NCBI RefSeq assembly: GCF_009828055.1
Contig: NZ_WTYB01000002.1
Span: 248,001 to 312,000, forward strand
Direction: 5' to 3'
Length of the DNA stretch: 64,000 nt
From: Erythrobacter ramosus
GTDB taxonomy: Bacteria > Pseudomonadota > Alphaproteobacteria > Sphingomonadales > Sphingomonadaceae
Shown here piece after piece: positions 18,498 through 27,104 of this stretch (its first letter is position 1; each line of letters opens with the position of its first letter). A model generated the notes under the pieces. That model ran no database searches, was not told the origin of the DNA, and worked only from the letters and a program-made list of their open reading frames with translations. The translations under genes and the position numbers were made by a program.

Positions 18498-18974
18498 TTG
18501 CGCGTGGTCGCTCTCGCCCTTGTACCGCTCTCCCTCATGGCGGCGGCATGTGCGCCAGAGGTAGCTGACGAAGCGCAGGTGCCCAGCAAGGAGCAGGCAG
18601 CGATGACGAACCCGGTCTTTCATTTCGAAATCCCCGTCACCGACTTGGACCGGGCCATCGCCTTTTACGAAGACGTGTTCAGTTACCAGCTGACCCGCGC
18701 AGACGTCGACGGCTACGATATGGCGTTTTTCCCGCGCGCAGGCGATGCTCCGGGCGCAAGCGGGGCATTGGCCAAGGGCGACGTCTATCGCCCGTCGCAA
18801 GACGGGCCAGTGATCTACTTCGATGTACCAGATATCGACGCAGTGCTCGCGCGGGCGACGGCGCGCGGATCGAAGGTGCTCTATCCCAAAAAGGATATCG
18901 GCGAGGTGGGCTTCGTCGCCGAAATCGAGGATAGCGAGGGCAACCGGATTGCCTTGTCGCAAGTCAAACCCTGA
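18498..18974 (+). CDS. VOC (glyoxalase-fold) family protein with possible lipoprotein signal
   Basis: The C-terminal part, from MTNPVFHFEIPVTDLDRAIA, is a single glyoxalase/bleomycin-resistance fold domain of about 123 aa. Read in frame from a TTG two bases after the kup stop, it gains an N-terminus (RVVALALVPLSLMAAAC) that looks like a lipoprotein signal with Cys at a plausible lipobox. An internal ATG at 18603 has its own AAGGAG at 9 nt, so a cytoplasmic form could be made instead of, or as well as, an exported one. Function is unknown; VOC proteins bind metals and small molecules. It converges stop-to-stop with yciB. Confidence 0.75.
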   Translation: MRVVALALVPLSLMAAACAPEVADEAQVPSKEQAAMTNPVFHFEIPVTDLDRAIAFYEDVFSYQLTRADVDGYDMAFFPRAGDAPGASGALAKGDVYRPSQDGPVIYFDVPDIDAVLARATARGSKVLYPKKDIGEVGFVAEIEDSEGNRIALSQVKP

Positions 18975-19625
18975 TCAGCCCCCCGTCGGCGGCTCGTCCT
19001 TCAACGGCTCGTCGCGGTCCTCAAAGCTCAGCCCGTGCTTGAGCAGCATGGGGATCTGGCTGAAGGTGAACAGGAAGGTGAGCGGCAGGAACACCCACAG
19101 CTTCGCCCACAGCCAGCCTTCGAAATCCATCTGCGCGCGCAGGACTTCGTTGAGGCCGGCCAGCACCACAAAGAACACCCCCCAATTGCGCGACAGCTTG
19201 AGCCAGCCTTCGTCCGACAGGCCCTCGAAGGCGGCTTCGAGCAGGATCTTGAGCATCGCCCGCCCGGCAACATACCCGGCCAGCAGCACCGCGCCGAAGC
19301 TCGCATAGATGATCGTCGGCTTGATTTGCACGAAAGTGGGGTCGCCGAAGAAGATCGTCAGACTTCCGAACCCGACGATCAGCGCGGTCGAAAACCATAG
19401 CATCGGCGACACTTTGCCCAGCCGCCATTTCGATACCAGCAGGGCGATGACGGCCGCGACCATGAAAGCGCCAGTGCCATTGATGATCGCGCCGAGTTCG
19501 CCCGTTGCACTCACCTTATCGGGCGCGCTCCAGCGATAGACGCCGAGGAACACCACCAGCGGGCCGTAATCGACCGCGACGTTGAGCCAGCTGGAGGCGG
19601 CCTTCTTGGTCTCGTTGTCGCTCAT
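18975..19625 (-). CDS. yciB: Inner membrane septation protein YciB/IspZ family
   Basis: This 216-aa polytopic protein has the YciB features DYGPLVVFLGVYRW near the N-terminus and NWGVFFVVLAGLNEV later, and about five to six hydrophobic helices. The family affects envelope integrity and septation; its exact activity is unknown. The ATG at 19625 overlaps the ftsY stop (TGATG). It is the last gene of the dapF-mtaB-ftsY-yciB operon and its stop abuts the convergent VOC gene with no spacer. Confidence 0.92.
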   Translation of the reverse strand: MSDNETKKAASSWLNVAVDYGPLVVFLGVYRWSAPDKVSATGELGAIINGTGAFMVAAVIALLVSKWRLGKVSPMLWFSTALIVGFGSLTIFFGDPTFVQIKPTIIYASFGAVLLAGYVAGRAMLKILLEAAFEGLSDEGWLKLSRNWGVFFVVLAGLNEVLRAQMDFEGWLWAKLWVFLPLTFLFTFSQIPMLLKHGLSFEDRDEPLKDEPPTGG

Positions 19626-20548
19626 CACGCCACTCCGGCAATCACGCGGGCGACCAGATCTGGGTCGAACGGGCGCAGGTCTTCCATCTTCTCGCCGACG
19701 CCGATGGCGTGGATGGGGAGACCATATTGCTCCGCCGCCGCGACCAGCACGCCGCCGCGCGCGGTGCCATCGAGCTTAGTCATGATGAGGCCGGTGACGC
19801 CCGCGACTTCCTTGAACACGTCGATCTGGGCGAGGGCATTCTGGCCGTTTGTGGCATCGAGCACCAGCACCACATCATGCGGCGCTTCGGGGTTCAACCG
19901 GCCGAGGACGCGGCGGATTTTCGCCAGCTCCTCCATCAGCTCCTTTTTGTTCTGGAGGCGACCTGCCGTGTCGACAATCAGCGCATCGATCCCGGTGTCG
20001 GTCGCCTGCTTGACCGCATCGAACACAATCGCCGCCGGATCGCCGCCTTCAGGCCCGCGCACCAGATCAACCCCGATCCTGCCCGCCCACGTGGCGAGCT
20101 GCCCGATGGCCGCCGCGCGGAAAGTGTCGCCCGCTGCCAGCAGCACGCCGTAATCATCCTCCTGAAACAGGTGGGCGAGTTTGGCGATGGTGGTGGTCTT
20201 GCCGCTGCCGTTCACGCCGATCACAAGGATCACCTGCGGGCGCGGGAAGGCGGTGATTTCTAGCGGCTTGGCGACGGGGCGCAGGATCGCGGCGATTTCC
20301 TCGGCCACGGCTTCCTTCAGCTCGCGGGTGGTGATCTCCAGCCCGAAGCGCTTGTCGGAAAGGCGCGCACGGATGCGCGCCGCCGCAGCAGGGCCGAGGT
20401 CGGACATGATCAGCGCATCCTCGACCTCGTCGAGCGTAGCGTCGTCAAGCTTCGCACTCCCGCCTACCCCGGCAAGGTTGGCGGTCAGGCGCTCCGATGT
20501 CTTGGCGAAGCCGCCGAACAGGCGCTGGCTCCAGCTGGTTTCACTCAT
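19625..20548 (-). CDS. ftsY: Signal recognition particle receptor FtsY
   Basis: This GTPase receives SRP-ribosome complexes at the inner membrane for co-translational insertion. The NG domain is complete: GVNGSGKTTT (111-120), DTAGRL and TKLDGTARGG. At 307 aa it lacks the long acidic A domain of E. coli FtsY, which is usual in alphaproteobacteria. The start overlaps the mtaB stop by 4 nt and the stop overlaps yciB, so expression is coupled on both sides. Confidence 0.97.
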   Translation of the reverse strand: MSETSWSQRLFGGFAKTSERLTANLAGVGGSAKLDDATLDEVEDALIMSDLGPAAAARIRARLSDKRFGLEITTRELKEAVAEEIAAILRPVAKPLEITAFPRPQVILVIGVNGSGKTTTIAKLAHLFQEDDYGVLLAAGDTFRAAAIGQLATWAGRIGVDLVRGPEGGDPAAIVFDAVKQATDTGIDALIVDTAGRLQNKKELMEELAKIRRVLGRLNPEAPHDVVLVLDATNGQNALAQIDVFKEVAGVTGLIMTKLDGTARGGVLVAAAEQYGLPIHAIGVGEKMEDLRPFDPDLVARVIAGVA

Positions 20549-21720
20549 CCGAGCAGGCCCTCCCTGACCTCGCGCACATTCACTTTGATAATGTCACCCG
20601 CTGCTGTCCCGGCAGGCAGCGCGACGCGGGCATAGTTGGGGGCATAGCCCGTGCTATCGCGTTCGGCGAGGACGGGGAGCGTTTCGCCCACAAGGCTGTC
20701 GAGCCAGACCGCCCGGCGCGCGGCGGCGCGGGCGCGCAGGTCGGCAGCGCGAGCTTTCACCACATCGCGCGGCACTTGCGGCATCCGCGCGGCGGGGGTG
20801 CCGGGGCGGGCCGAGTAAGGGAAGATGTGGGCGTGGACGATGTCGAGCTCGTCGATGATGCCGAGGTTTTCGTCGTGGTGCGCATGCGTTTCGGTCGGGA
20901 AGCCGGCGATGAGGTCAGCCCCTATGGCGATATCTGGCCGGAGCGCTTTGAGGCGCTGGGCCAGTTCCACTGCATCGCGGCGCAGATGGCGGCGCTTCAT
21001 CCGTTTTAGGATCAGGTCGGCGCCGTGCTGCAAACTGAGGTGCAGGTGCGGCATCACCCGGGGTTCGTAGGCGAGCAGGTCGAACAACCCTGCGTCAATT
21101 TCGATCCCGTCGACCGAGGACAGGCGCAGGCGGGGGAGGCCGGGGAAGGATGCAAGAATCGCTTCGACCAGCGTGCCAAGGCGCGGCTCGTCCGGCAAAT
21201 CATGCCCCCATGAGGTCAGATCGACCCCGGTGAGCACAACCTCCTTGGCTCCCGCAGTTAGATGCGCTTCGACCTCGCGCAGCACGTCCGCCACGCTCAA
21301 CGAACGGCTCACCCCGCGCCCCTGCGGGATCACGCAGAAGGTGCAGGCATGGTCGCAGCCGTTCTGCACGGCGACGAAAGCGCGGGTCCGCGCCGGGGCA
21401 ACCGGCGGTGCATCAGCGGCGATATTCCACGCCCTCGGATCAAGCTTGGCCGCGTTCGCCACCAGCCCATCAACCTCGTCCATCGCCCCAATCGCAGCGC
21501 GGTCGATCTCAGCCGCGCAGCCGGTCACCACCAGCCGTGCCCCAGGATGATCGCGCCGAGCGCGGCGGATTGCCTTGCGGGTCTGGCTGAGCGCCTCACC
21601 CGTTACCGCGCAGGAATTGACCACCACCAGATTGGTTTCGCCCGCAAGCATCGCGCGCATTCGCTCGCTTTCAGCAATGTTCATGCGGCAGCCGAGCGAG
21701 ATAATTTGCGGAGCGTTCAA
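20545..21720 (-). CDS. mtaB: tRNA t6A37 methylthiotransferase MtaB
   Basis: This radical-SAM enzyme adds a methylthio group to t6A at position 37 of ANN-decoding tRNAs. The N-terminal UPF0004 domain has its three cluster cysteines (Cys11, Cys37, Cys68), and the radical-SAM motif CDHACTFC lies at 122-129. MtaB is favoured over MiaB by the operon context and the shorter N-terminus, but the split is inference. The start is a TTG that overlaps the dapF stop, preceded by GGAG. Length is 391 aa. Confidence 0.88.
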   Translation of the reverse strand: MNAPQIISLGCRMNIAESERMRAMLAGETNLVVVNSCAVTGEALSQTRKAIRRARRDHPGARLVVTGCAAEIDRAAIGAMDEVDGLVANAAKLDPRAWNIAADAPPVAPARTRAFVAVQNGCDHACTFCVIPQGRGVSRSLSVADVLREVEAHLTAGAKEVVLTGVDLTSWGHDLPDEPRLGTLVEAILASFPGLPRLRLSSVDGIEIDAGLFDLLAYEPRVMPHLHLSLQHGADLILKRMKRRHLRRDAVELAQRLKALRPDIAIGADLIAGFPTETHAHHDENLGIIDELDIVHAHIFPYSARPGTPAARMPQVPRDVVKARAADLRARAAARRAVWLDSLVGETLPVLAERDSTGYAPNYARVALPAGTAAGDIIKVNVREVREGLLG

Positions 21721-22547
21721 GCTCCGGCTCCCGCGGCGTAATCATCCCAGTCGAAGGTGCCGCGATAGCTTTCTGCCGCAGGGCCGCTCATCAGGATCGT
21801 GCCGCCCGGCGCCCAGGCAATCACCAGATCGCCGCCAGGCAGCGTCACACGCACCGGACTCGCCACCAACCCGCGCCGGATCGCCGCGACCGCTGTCGCA
21901 CAGGCCCCAGTGCCGCAAGCACGGGTCAGCCCGGCACCGCGTTCCCACACCCGCAGCTTCAGGTGATCTGACCCGGCGAGGCTCGCTACATTGACGTTCA
22001 CCCGCTCGGGAAACAGCGGGTCATGCTCGATCACCGGGCCAAGCGTTTCCAGCGGCACGGCATCGGCATCATCCACAAAAAAGATCACATGCGGATTGCC
22101 GACATTGACCGCCATCGGCGCTTCAAGGTTCTCCCACGCCACCGGCATGGTGACGGTGTCCATCGGATAGGCCAGCGGGATCGCGTCCCAGTCGAAGCGC
22201 GGCGCCCCCATGTCGACTCGTGCGCCGCCGTCGAGCGGTTCGAGCGCAATCGGCCCGCCGCCAGTCTCGATGACTGCGGGCTCGCTATGCAGCAGCGCCA
22301 CCGCCCGCGCGGCATTGCCGCAGGCCTCGACCTCGCTGCCATCGGAATTGAAAATCCGCATCCGAAACGCTTGTGTCTCGCTCGGCTCCAGCAGCACCAG
22401 CTGATCGAAGCCGATCCCGGTGCGCCGGTCACCCAGCGCGCGTGCGATATGCGGCGTCATCTGCGGCAGCGGCGTCAGCCGTGCGTCGAGCACGACGAAG
22501 TCGTTGCCCAGCCCGTGCATCTTGATGAAGGCAATCGTCTGCGTCAC
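21717..22547 (-). CDS. dapF: Diaminopimelate epimerase
   Basis: This enzyme converts LL- to meso-diaminopimelate for lysine and peptidoglycan synthesis. The two catalytic cysteines are present: Cys76 in EACGNAARA and Cys211 in RACGTGACAT. The first motif has Ala where Gly is common. MHGLGNDFVV near the N-terminus is characteristic. The GTG at 22547 (276 aa) is preferred; another GTG at 22565 would add six residues. It is the first gene of the operon with mtaB, ftsY and yciB. Confidence 0.95.
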   Translation of the reverse strand: MTQTIAFIKMHGLGNDFVVLDARLTPLPQMTPHIARALGDRRTGIGFDQLVLLEPSETQAFRMRIFNSDGSEVEACGNAARAVALLHSEPAVIETGGGPIALEPLDGGARVDMGAPRFDWDAIPLAYPMDTVTMPVAWENLEAPMAVNVGNPHVIFFVDDADAVPLETLGPVIEHDPLFPERVNVNVASLAGSDHLKLRVWERGAGLTRACGTGACATAVAAIRRGLVASPVRVTLPGGDLVIAWAPGGTILMSGPAAESYRGTFDWDDYAAGAGA

Positions 22548-22611
22548 GGCTGCGCATCTATGCACGCAGGCAGTCCACGTCCAGTCCTGCCCGCGGGCGG
22601 GGGGCGCAATC

Positions 22612-24342
22612 TCAGGGCCGGGCGATGCGGTAGAGGGTTGGGCCGTCTTCCGTGCCGGTGCGTGGCAGCGACGGTGCTTGGTCGGAAACGCCGGTCAGCT
22701 TGCCCGCCGCCTTTAGCCGCGCGCGCACTGCTTCGGCATCTTCGGGCAGGCCATAGAGATAGCCCTGCGCCTTCAACCGGCCCATTGATTTCAATGCCTG
22801 AAGGATCTGTTCGTCCTCCACACCTTCCGCCGTCAGCGGCAGATCAAGCCCGCGGCCGAGTGAGATGATCGCTTCGACTATCCGCGAACGGCTGCCCGGT
22901 TCGCGCAATTCGCTGACAAAGCTGCGGTCGATCTTGATCCGGTCGAACGGCAGGTTGCGCAGCTGTTCAAGGCTGGAATAGCCCGTGCCGAAATCGTCGA
23001 GGCTGATCTGCACGCCCTGATTGCGCAGACTCATGATCATCGAGCGCACCAGGCCGATGTTCTCGTGCAGACAGCTTTCGGTGATCTCGATTTCGAGCCG
23101 CTGCGGGGGGAAGCCTGCGGCGACCAGCTTTTTCAGCAGGCGCTGCGCAAACCACGGATCGCGCAGCTGCACCGGCGAGATGTTGATCGACAGGGTCAGA
23201 CTGTCATCCCATTCGCGCGCATCGGCGAAGGCCTGTTCCATAAGGCGTTCGGACATTTCGTTGATGAGGCCGATTTCCTCGGCGATGGGCACGAAGATGT
23301 CGGGGCTGATCACGCCAAGTTGCGGCGAGCGCCAGCGCGCGAGCATCTCGAACCCGACCAGCGCACCGCTTTCGACATCGACCTGCTGTTCGTAGAACGG
23401 CACGAACTCGCCGCGCGCGAGGCCCCGGCGGATGCCGGTTTCGAGTTGGTTGCGGAAGCGCATCTCGCTTTCCATGCTCGGCTCGAACCAGAAGTAGCGG
23501 TTCCGGCCCTGCTTTTTGGCATGGTAAAGCGCCATGTCGGCGCGCTGCATCAGGGTGCCGGCATCGACCACTAGGCCGATCGTGCCGTCCGCATCGTGAT
23601 CGGCGGCAAGCCCGATCGACAAGGTCAACTCGACCGTGATTGTTGGCAGGCGGAAGGGCTGGGCGAGGCTTTCGAACAGACGGATGACCAAATCGTCGAC
23701 CCGGTCGGCGTGGCCTGCGGGGTAGGGCATCACGAAGGCGAATTCGTCCCCGCCGAGCCGCGCCAGCCGCGCGTCACGCGGGAGTATTCCGCGCACCCGC
23801 TCGCTCAACATCACGAGCACCGCATCGCCCACCGGGTGGCCGTGCATGTCGTTGATCTGCTTGAAGTTGTCGAGATCCATCATGCAATAGGCGACAGCTT
23901 CACCGCGAACTGCCGCGCGCGACCGCAGCTCCTCGGTTGCTTCGAGCATACTGCGGCGGTTGAGGCACTGGGTTAGCGGATCGGTGGCCGCCAGCAATTG
24001 CGCACGGGCTTCGGCCCGACGGCGCTCTTCGATTTCGCGGGTGAGTTCGCGGTAACGCCGCCAGCCGAAGATGATCAGCGCGATGTTCAGCAGCAGGGCA
24101 TTGACCAACAGAACATCCGGACGCGCACCATTGCCAAACAGTGCGTCCATGACCTTGGGCAGCACCGTTCCGCCGGTTCCCACCAGCATGATGATCGCTG
24201 CCACGGCAATTCCCAGCGCGATGATATCACGCTCGGCTGCTTGCAGTGGGTTGTTGGGCTCGTGATTTTTCAAAATCGTTGCCTTAATCGTCCAGTGCAC
24301 GTGGATTGGCAGGCACGCCAAAGGTGCCTTCATGTGATTCAT
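22612..24342 (-). CDS. Membrane-anchored GGDEF-EAL cyclic-di-GMP protein
   Basis: Two transmembrane helices (ALGIAVAAIIMLVG and VLLVNALLLNIALIIFGW) are followed by a GGDEF domain with intact RLGGDEF and an EAL domain. In the EAL domain the signature reads EML rather than EAL, but the catalytic Glu, DDFGTGYSSL and the later GVED are kept. The protein may therefore make and/or degrade c-di-GMP. No RxxD I-site is obvious before GGDEF. The start is uncertain: ATG 24342 is used here, GTG 24378 extends it, and a TTG at 24273 has the best AAGG spacing. Its neighbours give no clue to the process controlled. Confidence 0.88.
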   Translation of the reverse strand: MNHMKAPLACLPIHVHWTIKATILKNHEPNNPLQAAERDIIALGIAVAAIIMLVGTGGTVLPKVMDALFGNGARPDVLLVNALLLNIALIIFGWRRYRELTREIEERRRAEARAQLLAATDPLTQCLNRRSMLEATEELRSRAAVRGEAVAYCMMDLDNFKQINDMHGHPVGDAVLVMLSERVRGILPRDARLARLGGDEFAFVMPYPAGHADRVDDLVIRLFESLAQPFRLPTITVELTLSIGLAADHDADGTIGLVVDAGTLMQRADMALYHAKKQGRNRYFWFEPSMESEMRFRNQLETGIRRGLARGEFVPFYEQQVDVESGALVGFEMLARWRSPQLGVISPDIFVPIAEEIGLINEMSERLMEQAFADAREWDDSLTLSINISPVQLRDPWFAQRLLKKLVAAGFPPQRLEIEITESCLHENIGLVRSMIMSLRNQGVQISLDDFGTGYSSLEQLRNLPFDRIKIDRSFVSELREPGSRSRIVEAIISLGRGLDLPLTAEGVEDEQILQALKSMGRLKAQGYLYGLPEDAEAVRARLKAAGKLTGVSDQAPSLPRTGTEDGPTLYRIARP

Positions 24343-24454
24343 CGCAGATTGCACTAAAGAACGGGTTAACTCGCTCACTGTGGATCGGGGCTTGGCGAGA
24401 CGGGGGTGTGCGGGCTACGTGGGCGCTGTTTGAGCAAGGGAGCGCGCTGCCAGC

Positions 24455-24862
24455 ATGGCCTATTGGCTGATGAAATCCGAACCGTTCAAGTACAGCTGGG
24501 ACGATCTTGTCGCCGAGGGCGAGGGGACGTGGGATGGGGTGCGCAACTATCAGGCGCGCAACAATCTTGCCGCGATGCAGGTCGGGGACGAGGCGTTTTT
24601 CTACCACTCGCGCGAAGGGCTGGAGGTGGTCGGCATCTGCACCGTCAGCGTTGCCGGGATCACCGATCCGACGGACGAGACGGGCAAGTGGGCGGCGGTG
24701 AAGGTGAAGGCCAAAGAAAAGCTCGCCCATCCCGTCACCCTGGTGGCGATCAAGGCTGAGCCACGGCTGGCCGAGATGCAGTTGATCCGCCAATCGCGCC
24801 TGTCAGTGTGCGGCGTGACCCCGGTCGAATGGCAGGTAATCTGCGAGATGGCGAAGGGCTAA
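24455..24862 (+). CDS. EVE domain-containing protein
   Basis: This 135-aa protein is one EVE domain, a PUA-like fold thought to read modified bases. The N-terminus MAYWLMKSEPFKYSWDDL and the sequence WDGVRNYQARNNLA with GDEAFFYHS are typical of the stand-alone proteobacterial form. Gene start fits the ATG at 24455. It is divergent from the GGDEF-EAL gene. No restriction or defence genes are adjacent, so a housekeeping role is as likely as a defence role. Confidence 0.93.
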   Translation: MAYWLMKSEPFKYSWDDLVAEGEGTWDGVRNYQARNNLAAMQVGDEAFFYHSREGLEVVGICTVSVAGITDPTDETGKWAAVKVKAKEKLAHPVTLVAIKAEPRLAEMQLIRQSRLSVCGVTPVEWQVICEMAKG

Positions 24863-24916
24863 ATCAGCGGTTGCAATCGGGCTGCCGCGCTCGTGCCACC
24901 ACTTGCCCCGGCTGCC

Positions 24917-24941
24917 GGAACGAACATCTCTGGCAACCGTA
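24917..24941 (+). promoter_or_regulatory. Probable EcfG (general stress response) promoter for csbD
   Basis: GGAAC at 24917-24921 is followed by exactly 16 nt and CGTA at 24938-24941. This fits the alphaproteobacterial EcfG consensus GGAAC-N16/17-CGTT except at the last base. It lies about 50 bp before the csbD start, a known class of general-stress genes. The match is seen directly; regulation is inferred. Confidence 0.7.
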
Positions 24942-24953
24942 AGTCTCTTGAAA

Positions 24954-24973
24954 AGCCAATAAAGTCATTGGCT
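24954..24973 (+). repeat. Inverted repeat in csbD 5' leader
   Basis: AGCCAAT and ATTGGCT form perfect 7-bp arms around a 6-nt loop, lying between the predicted promoter and the ribosome binding site. It would form a weak hairpin in the leader RNA, or could be an operator. Confidence 0.6.
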
Positions 24974-24990
24974 TAACCTAGGAGACTATC

Positions 24991-25161
24991 ATGGGTGAAT
25001 TCACGGACAAGGCGAAGGGTACGGCCAAGGAAATCATTGGCGAAGCCAAGCAGCATTCCAACAATCCCGAGACACGTGCCGAAGGTACGGCCCAGAAGCT
25101 TGAAGGCAAGGCCGACAAGGTCAAGGGCTCAATCAAGGGCGCACTCGGCGACAAGATCTGA
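24991..25161 (+). CDS. CsbD family stress protein
   Basis: This 56-aa hydrophilic protein has the repeated KAKGTAKEIIGEAK and KLEGKADKVKGSIKGALGDK pattern of CsbD-family stress proteins, which are strongly induced in general stress responses; their molecular role is unclear. The start is supported by AGGAGA 8 nt before the ATG. An EcfG-like promoter lies upstream and a strong terminator follows, so it forms a one-gene unit. Confidence 0.93.
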   Translation: MGEFTDKAKGTAKEIIGEAKQHSNNPETRAEGTAQKLEGKADKVKGSIKGALGDKI

Positions 25162-25186
25162 CCACGCGTCAGCGCTGAAAAGCAGG

Positions 25187-25220
25187 AAAGGCCGCTCCGT
25201 TCGGGGCGGCCTTTTCGTTT
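25187..25220 (+). terminator. Intrinsic terminator after csbD
   Basis: A 12-bp stem, AAAGGCCGCTCC with GGGGCGGCCTTT and one G-U pair, closes a GTTC loop and is followed by TTCGTTT. It lies between csbD and the convergent TPP-enzyme gene and could act weakly in both directions. Confidence 0.88.
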
Positions 25221-26926
25221 CAGGCGGTGGCTTTGGCTCTCGCGCGCAGGCCGGTGATGGTCGCACCGCTGGCGGCGATCCGGTTCAGATCGGTCACGGC
25301 GTGGATCAGGCGGATGCCGCTGCGGGCCTTGGCGTCATCGAGCGCGGCGATGAAGTCCGCCGTCGTCTCGGCCCGCGTGCTCCATGCGCCATAGGCTGCG
25401 CCGAGCATTGCGAAATCGGGATTGGAAAGCTGAGTCGCCGAAACGCGGCCGGGATATTCGCGCTCCTGATGCATCCGGATCGTGCCGTAAGCGCCGTTAT
25501 CGACCACCACCACGATCATGTTCGCGCCATATTGCGCGGCGGTGGCGAGTTCCTGACCGTTCATCATGAAGTCGCCGTCCCCCGCGACAGCGACCACGGT
25601 ACGCTCCGGAAACCGCAATGCGGCAGCGACGGCGGCAGGCACGCCGTAACCCATCGCGCCGCAGGTCGGGGCGAGCTGGCCGGGATAGGCGGCATAGCGC
25701 CAGTAGCGGTGCCACCACCCGGCGAAATTGCCCGCGCCGTTGCAGATGATCGTGTCCGCCGGAAGCGCGGCGCGCATCGCTGAGACGCAGGCGGCCAGAT
25801 CGATGGTCGCGTCGGAGGGCTGGGGCGTTGACCAATCGAGCCATTCGCGGTGTGCTTCACCGCCCGCGTCGAACGGGATGATCCCGGCGTCCTCCCACAG
25901 CGCGGCACACTCGGCGAATTCATCCACTGAACAGCAAAGCGCGAGATCGGTGCGATAGACCCGGCCCAACTCCTCCGGGTCGGGGTGGATGTGGACCAGC
26001 AGTTGCCCGGGATGCTCGAGCGTGGGGACTTCGTAACCATCCGTGGTCGCCTCCCCCAAACGCGCGCCGACAGCGATGATGAGGTCGGCGCTCTTGACTC
26101 GTTCGACCAGCCGGGGGCCGGGTCCGTAGCCGAGGTTTCCGGCATAGACCGGGCTATCGGGCGCAATCGCGTCCTGACGGCGGAAGGCGGTCGCTACGGG
26201 AAGTCCGATCCGTTCGGCGAATTGCTGGAAGTATTCCCGCGCCTTGGCGTTCCAACCCGCGCCGCCGATGATCGCGATGGGGCTCGCTGCGTCGGCGATC
26301 AGATCGAACAGAGCCTGCATCGCATCGGGGCAGGCGGCCTGCGCGGTGCGGGTCACGAAGGGGCGGGGCTGGAGCGATGTGGGCACCTGCTCCACCAGCA
26401 TGTCTTCGGGCAGGGCGAGCACCACCGGGCCGGGCCGCCCATTGATGGCGACGGAATAGGCGCGGGCGATGTATTCGGGGATGCGCGCGGGATCATCGAT
26501 CCGCGCGGCCCATTTGCAGATCGGAGAGAAGAAGGCGGTGAAATCGACTTCCTGAAAGCCTTCGCGCCCCTGCATTCCGCGTGCAACATCGCCCACGAAC
26601 AGGATCATCGGCTGCGAGTCCTGATGCGCCACGTGGACGCCGATGCTGGCATTGGTCGCACCCGGCCCGCGGGTGACAAAGGCGACGCCGGGGCGGCCTG
26701 ATCCTGCTGCCTGCATCGCCCCATCCGCGCAGGCCATGAACGTGACCCCGCCTTCCTGTCGGCAGGTGACGACGTCGATCTCGGGCCGGTCGGGCAGGGC
26801 ATCCAGCACGGCGAGGAAGCTTTCGCCGGGCACGGTGAAGATCCGCTCGCAGCCCTGCACGGCAAGGCAATCGACCAGCAGGGCGGCCGCGCTTCTGGTG
26901 GCTTCGGCGCGCGTGGAATCAGGCAT
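25220..26926 (-). CDS. Thiamine pyrophosphate-dependent enzyme, acetolactate synthase large subunit-like
   Basis: This 568-aa protein has the three-domain layout of acetolactate synthase-type TPP enzymes. The N-terminal domain has VPGESFLAVLDAL and the cofactor-activating Glu58 in TCRQEGG. The C-terminal domain has GDGDFMMNGQELATAAQYG ending in VDNGAYG, the TPP/Mg motif. The usual ALS N-terminal phrase with GYPGG is replaced by TVPGE, and no small regulatory subunit gene is nearby. It may therefore be a related decarboxylase or synthase rather than the biosynthetic IlvB. It is transcribed away from the small gene at 27105. Confidence 0.88.
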   Translation of the reverse strand: MPDSTRAEATRSAAALLVDCLAVQGCERIFTVPGESFLAVLDALPDRPEIDVVTCRQEGGVTFMACADGAMQAAGSGRPGVAFVTRGPGATNASIGVHVAHQDSQPMILFVGDVARGMQGREGFQEVDFTAFFSPICKWAARIDDPARIPEYIARAYSVAINGRPGPVVLALPEDMLVEQVPTSLQPRPFVTRTAQAACPDAMQALFDLIADAASPIAIIGGAGWNAKAREYFQQFAERIGLPVATAFRRQDAIAPDSPVYAGNLGYGPGPRLVERVKSADLIIAVGARLGEATTDGYEVPTLEHPGQLLVHIHPDPEELGRVYRTDLALCCSVDEFAECAALWEDAGIIPFDAGGEAHREWLDWSTPQPSDATIDLAACVSAMRAALPADTIICNGAGNFAGWWHRYWRYAAYPGQLAPTCGAMGYGVPAAVAAALRFPERTVVAVAGDGDFMMNGQELATAAQYGANMIVVVVDNGAYGTIRMHQEREYPGRVSATQLSNPDFAMLGAAYGAWSTRAETTADFIAALDDAKARSGIRLIHAVTDLNRIAASGATITGLRARAKATA

Positions 26927-27020
26927 CGAAAAGTCTCCCGTCGTCTTTTGCGGCCTCTACCGGCGTGGGCGAAGCGGTGCAAATCCGCCGAACCCCGATT
27001 GCCCCCATCACAGCCTGTCC

Positions 27021-27048
27021 CAGCTTGCGACAGCCTCATCGCAAGCTG
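27021..27048. repeat. 10-bp-arm inverted repeat in divergent intergenic region
   Basis: CAGCTTGCGA and TCGCAAGCTG are perfect 10-bp arms with an 8-nt loop. It lies between the TPP-enzyme start and the 63-aa gene and is not followed by a T-run, so it fits an operator or an RNA hairpin better than a terminator. Confidence 0.7.
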
Positions 27049-27104
27049 TTTGCAATGGTAAAGAAAGTCTTAAAGCTGGTCTTCCTGCCAAGGGAGAGTC
27101 GTAA

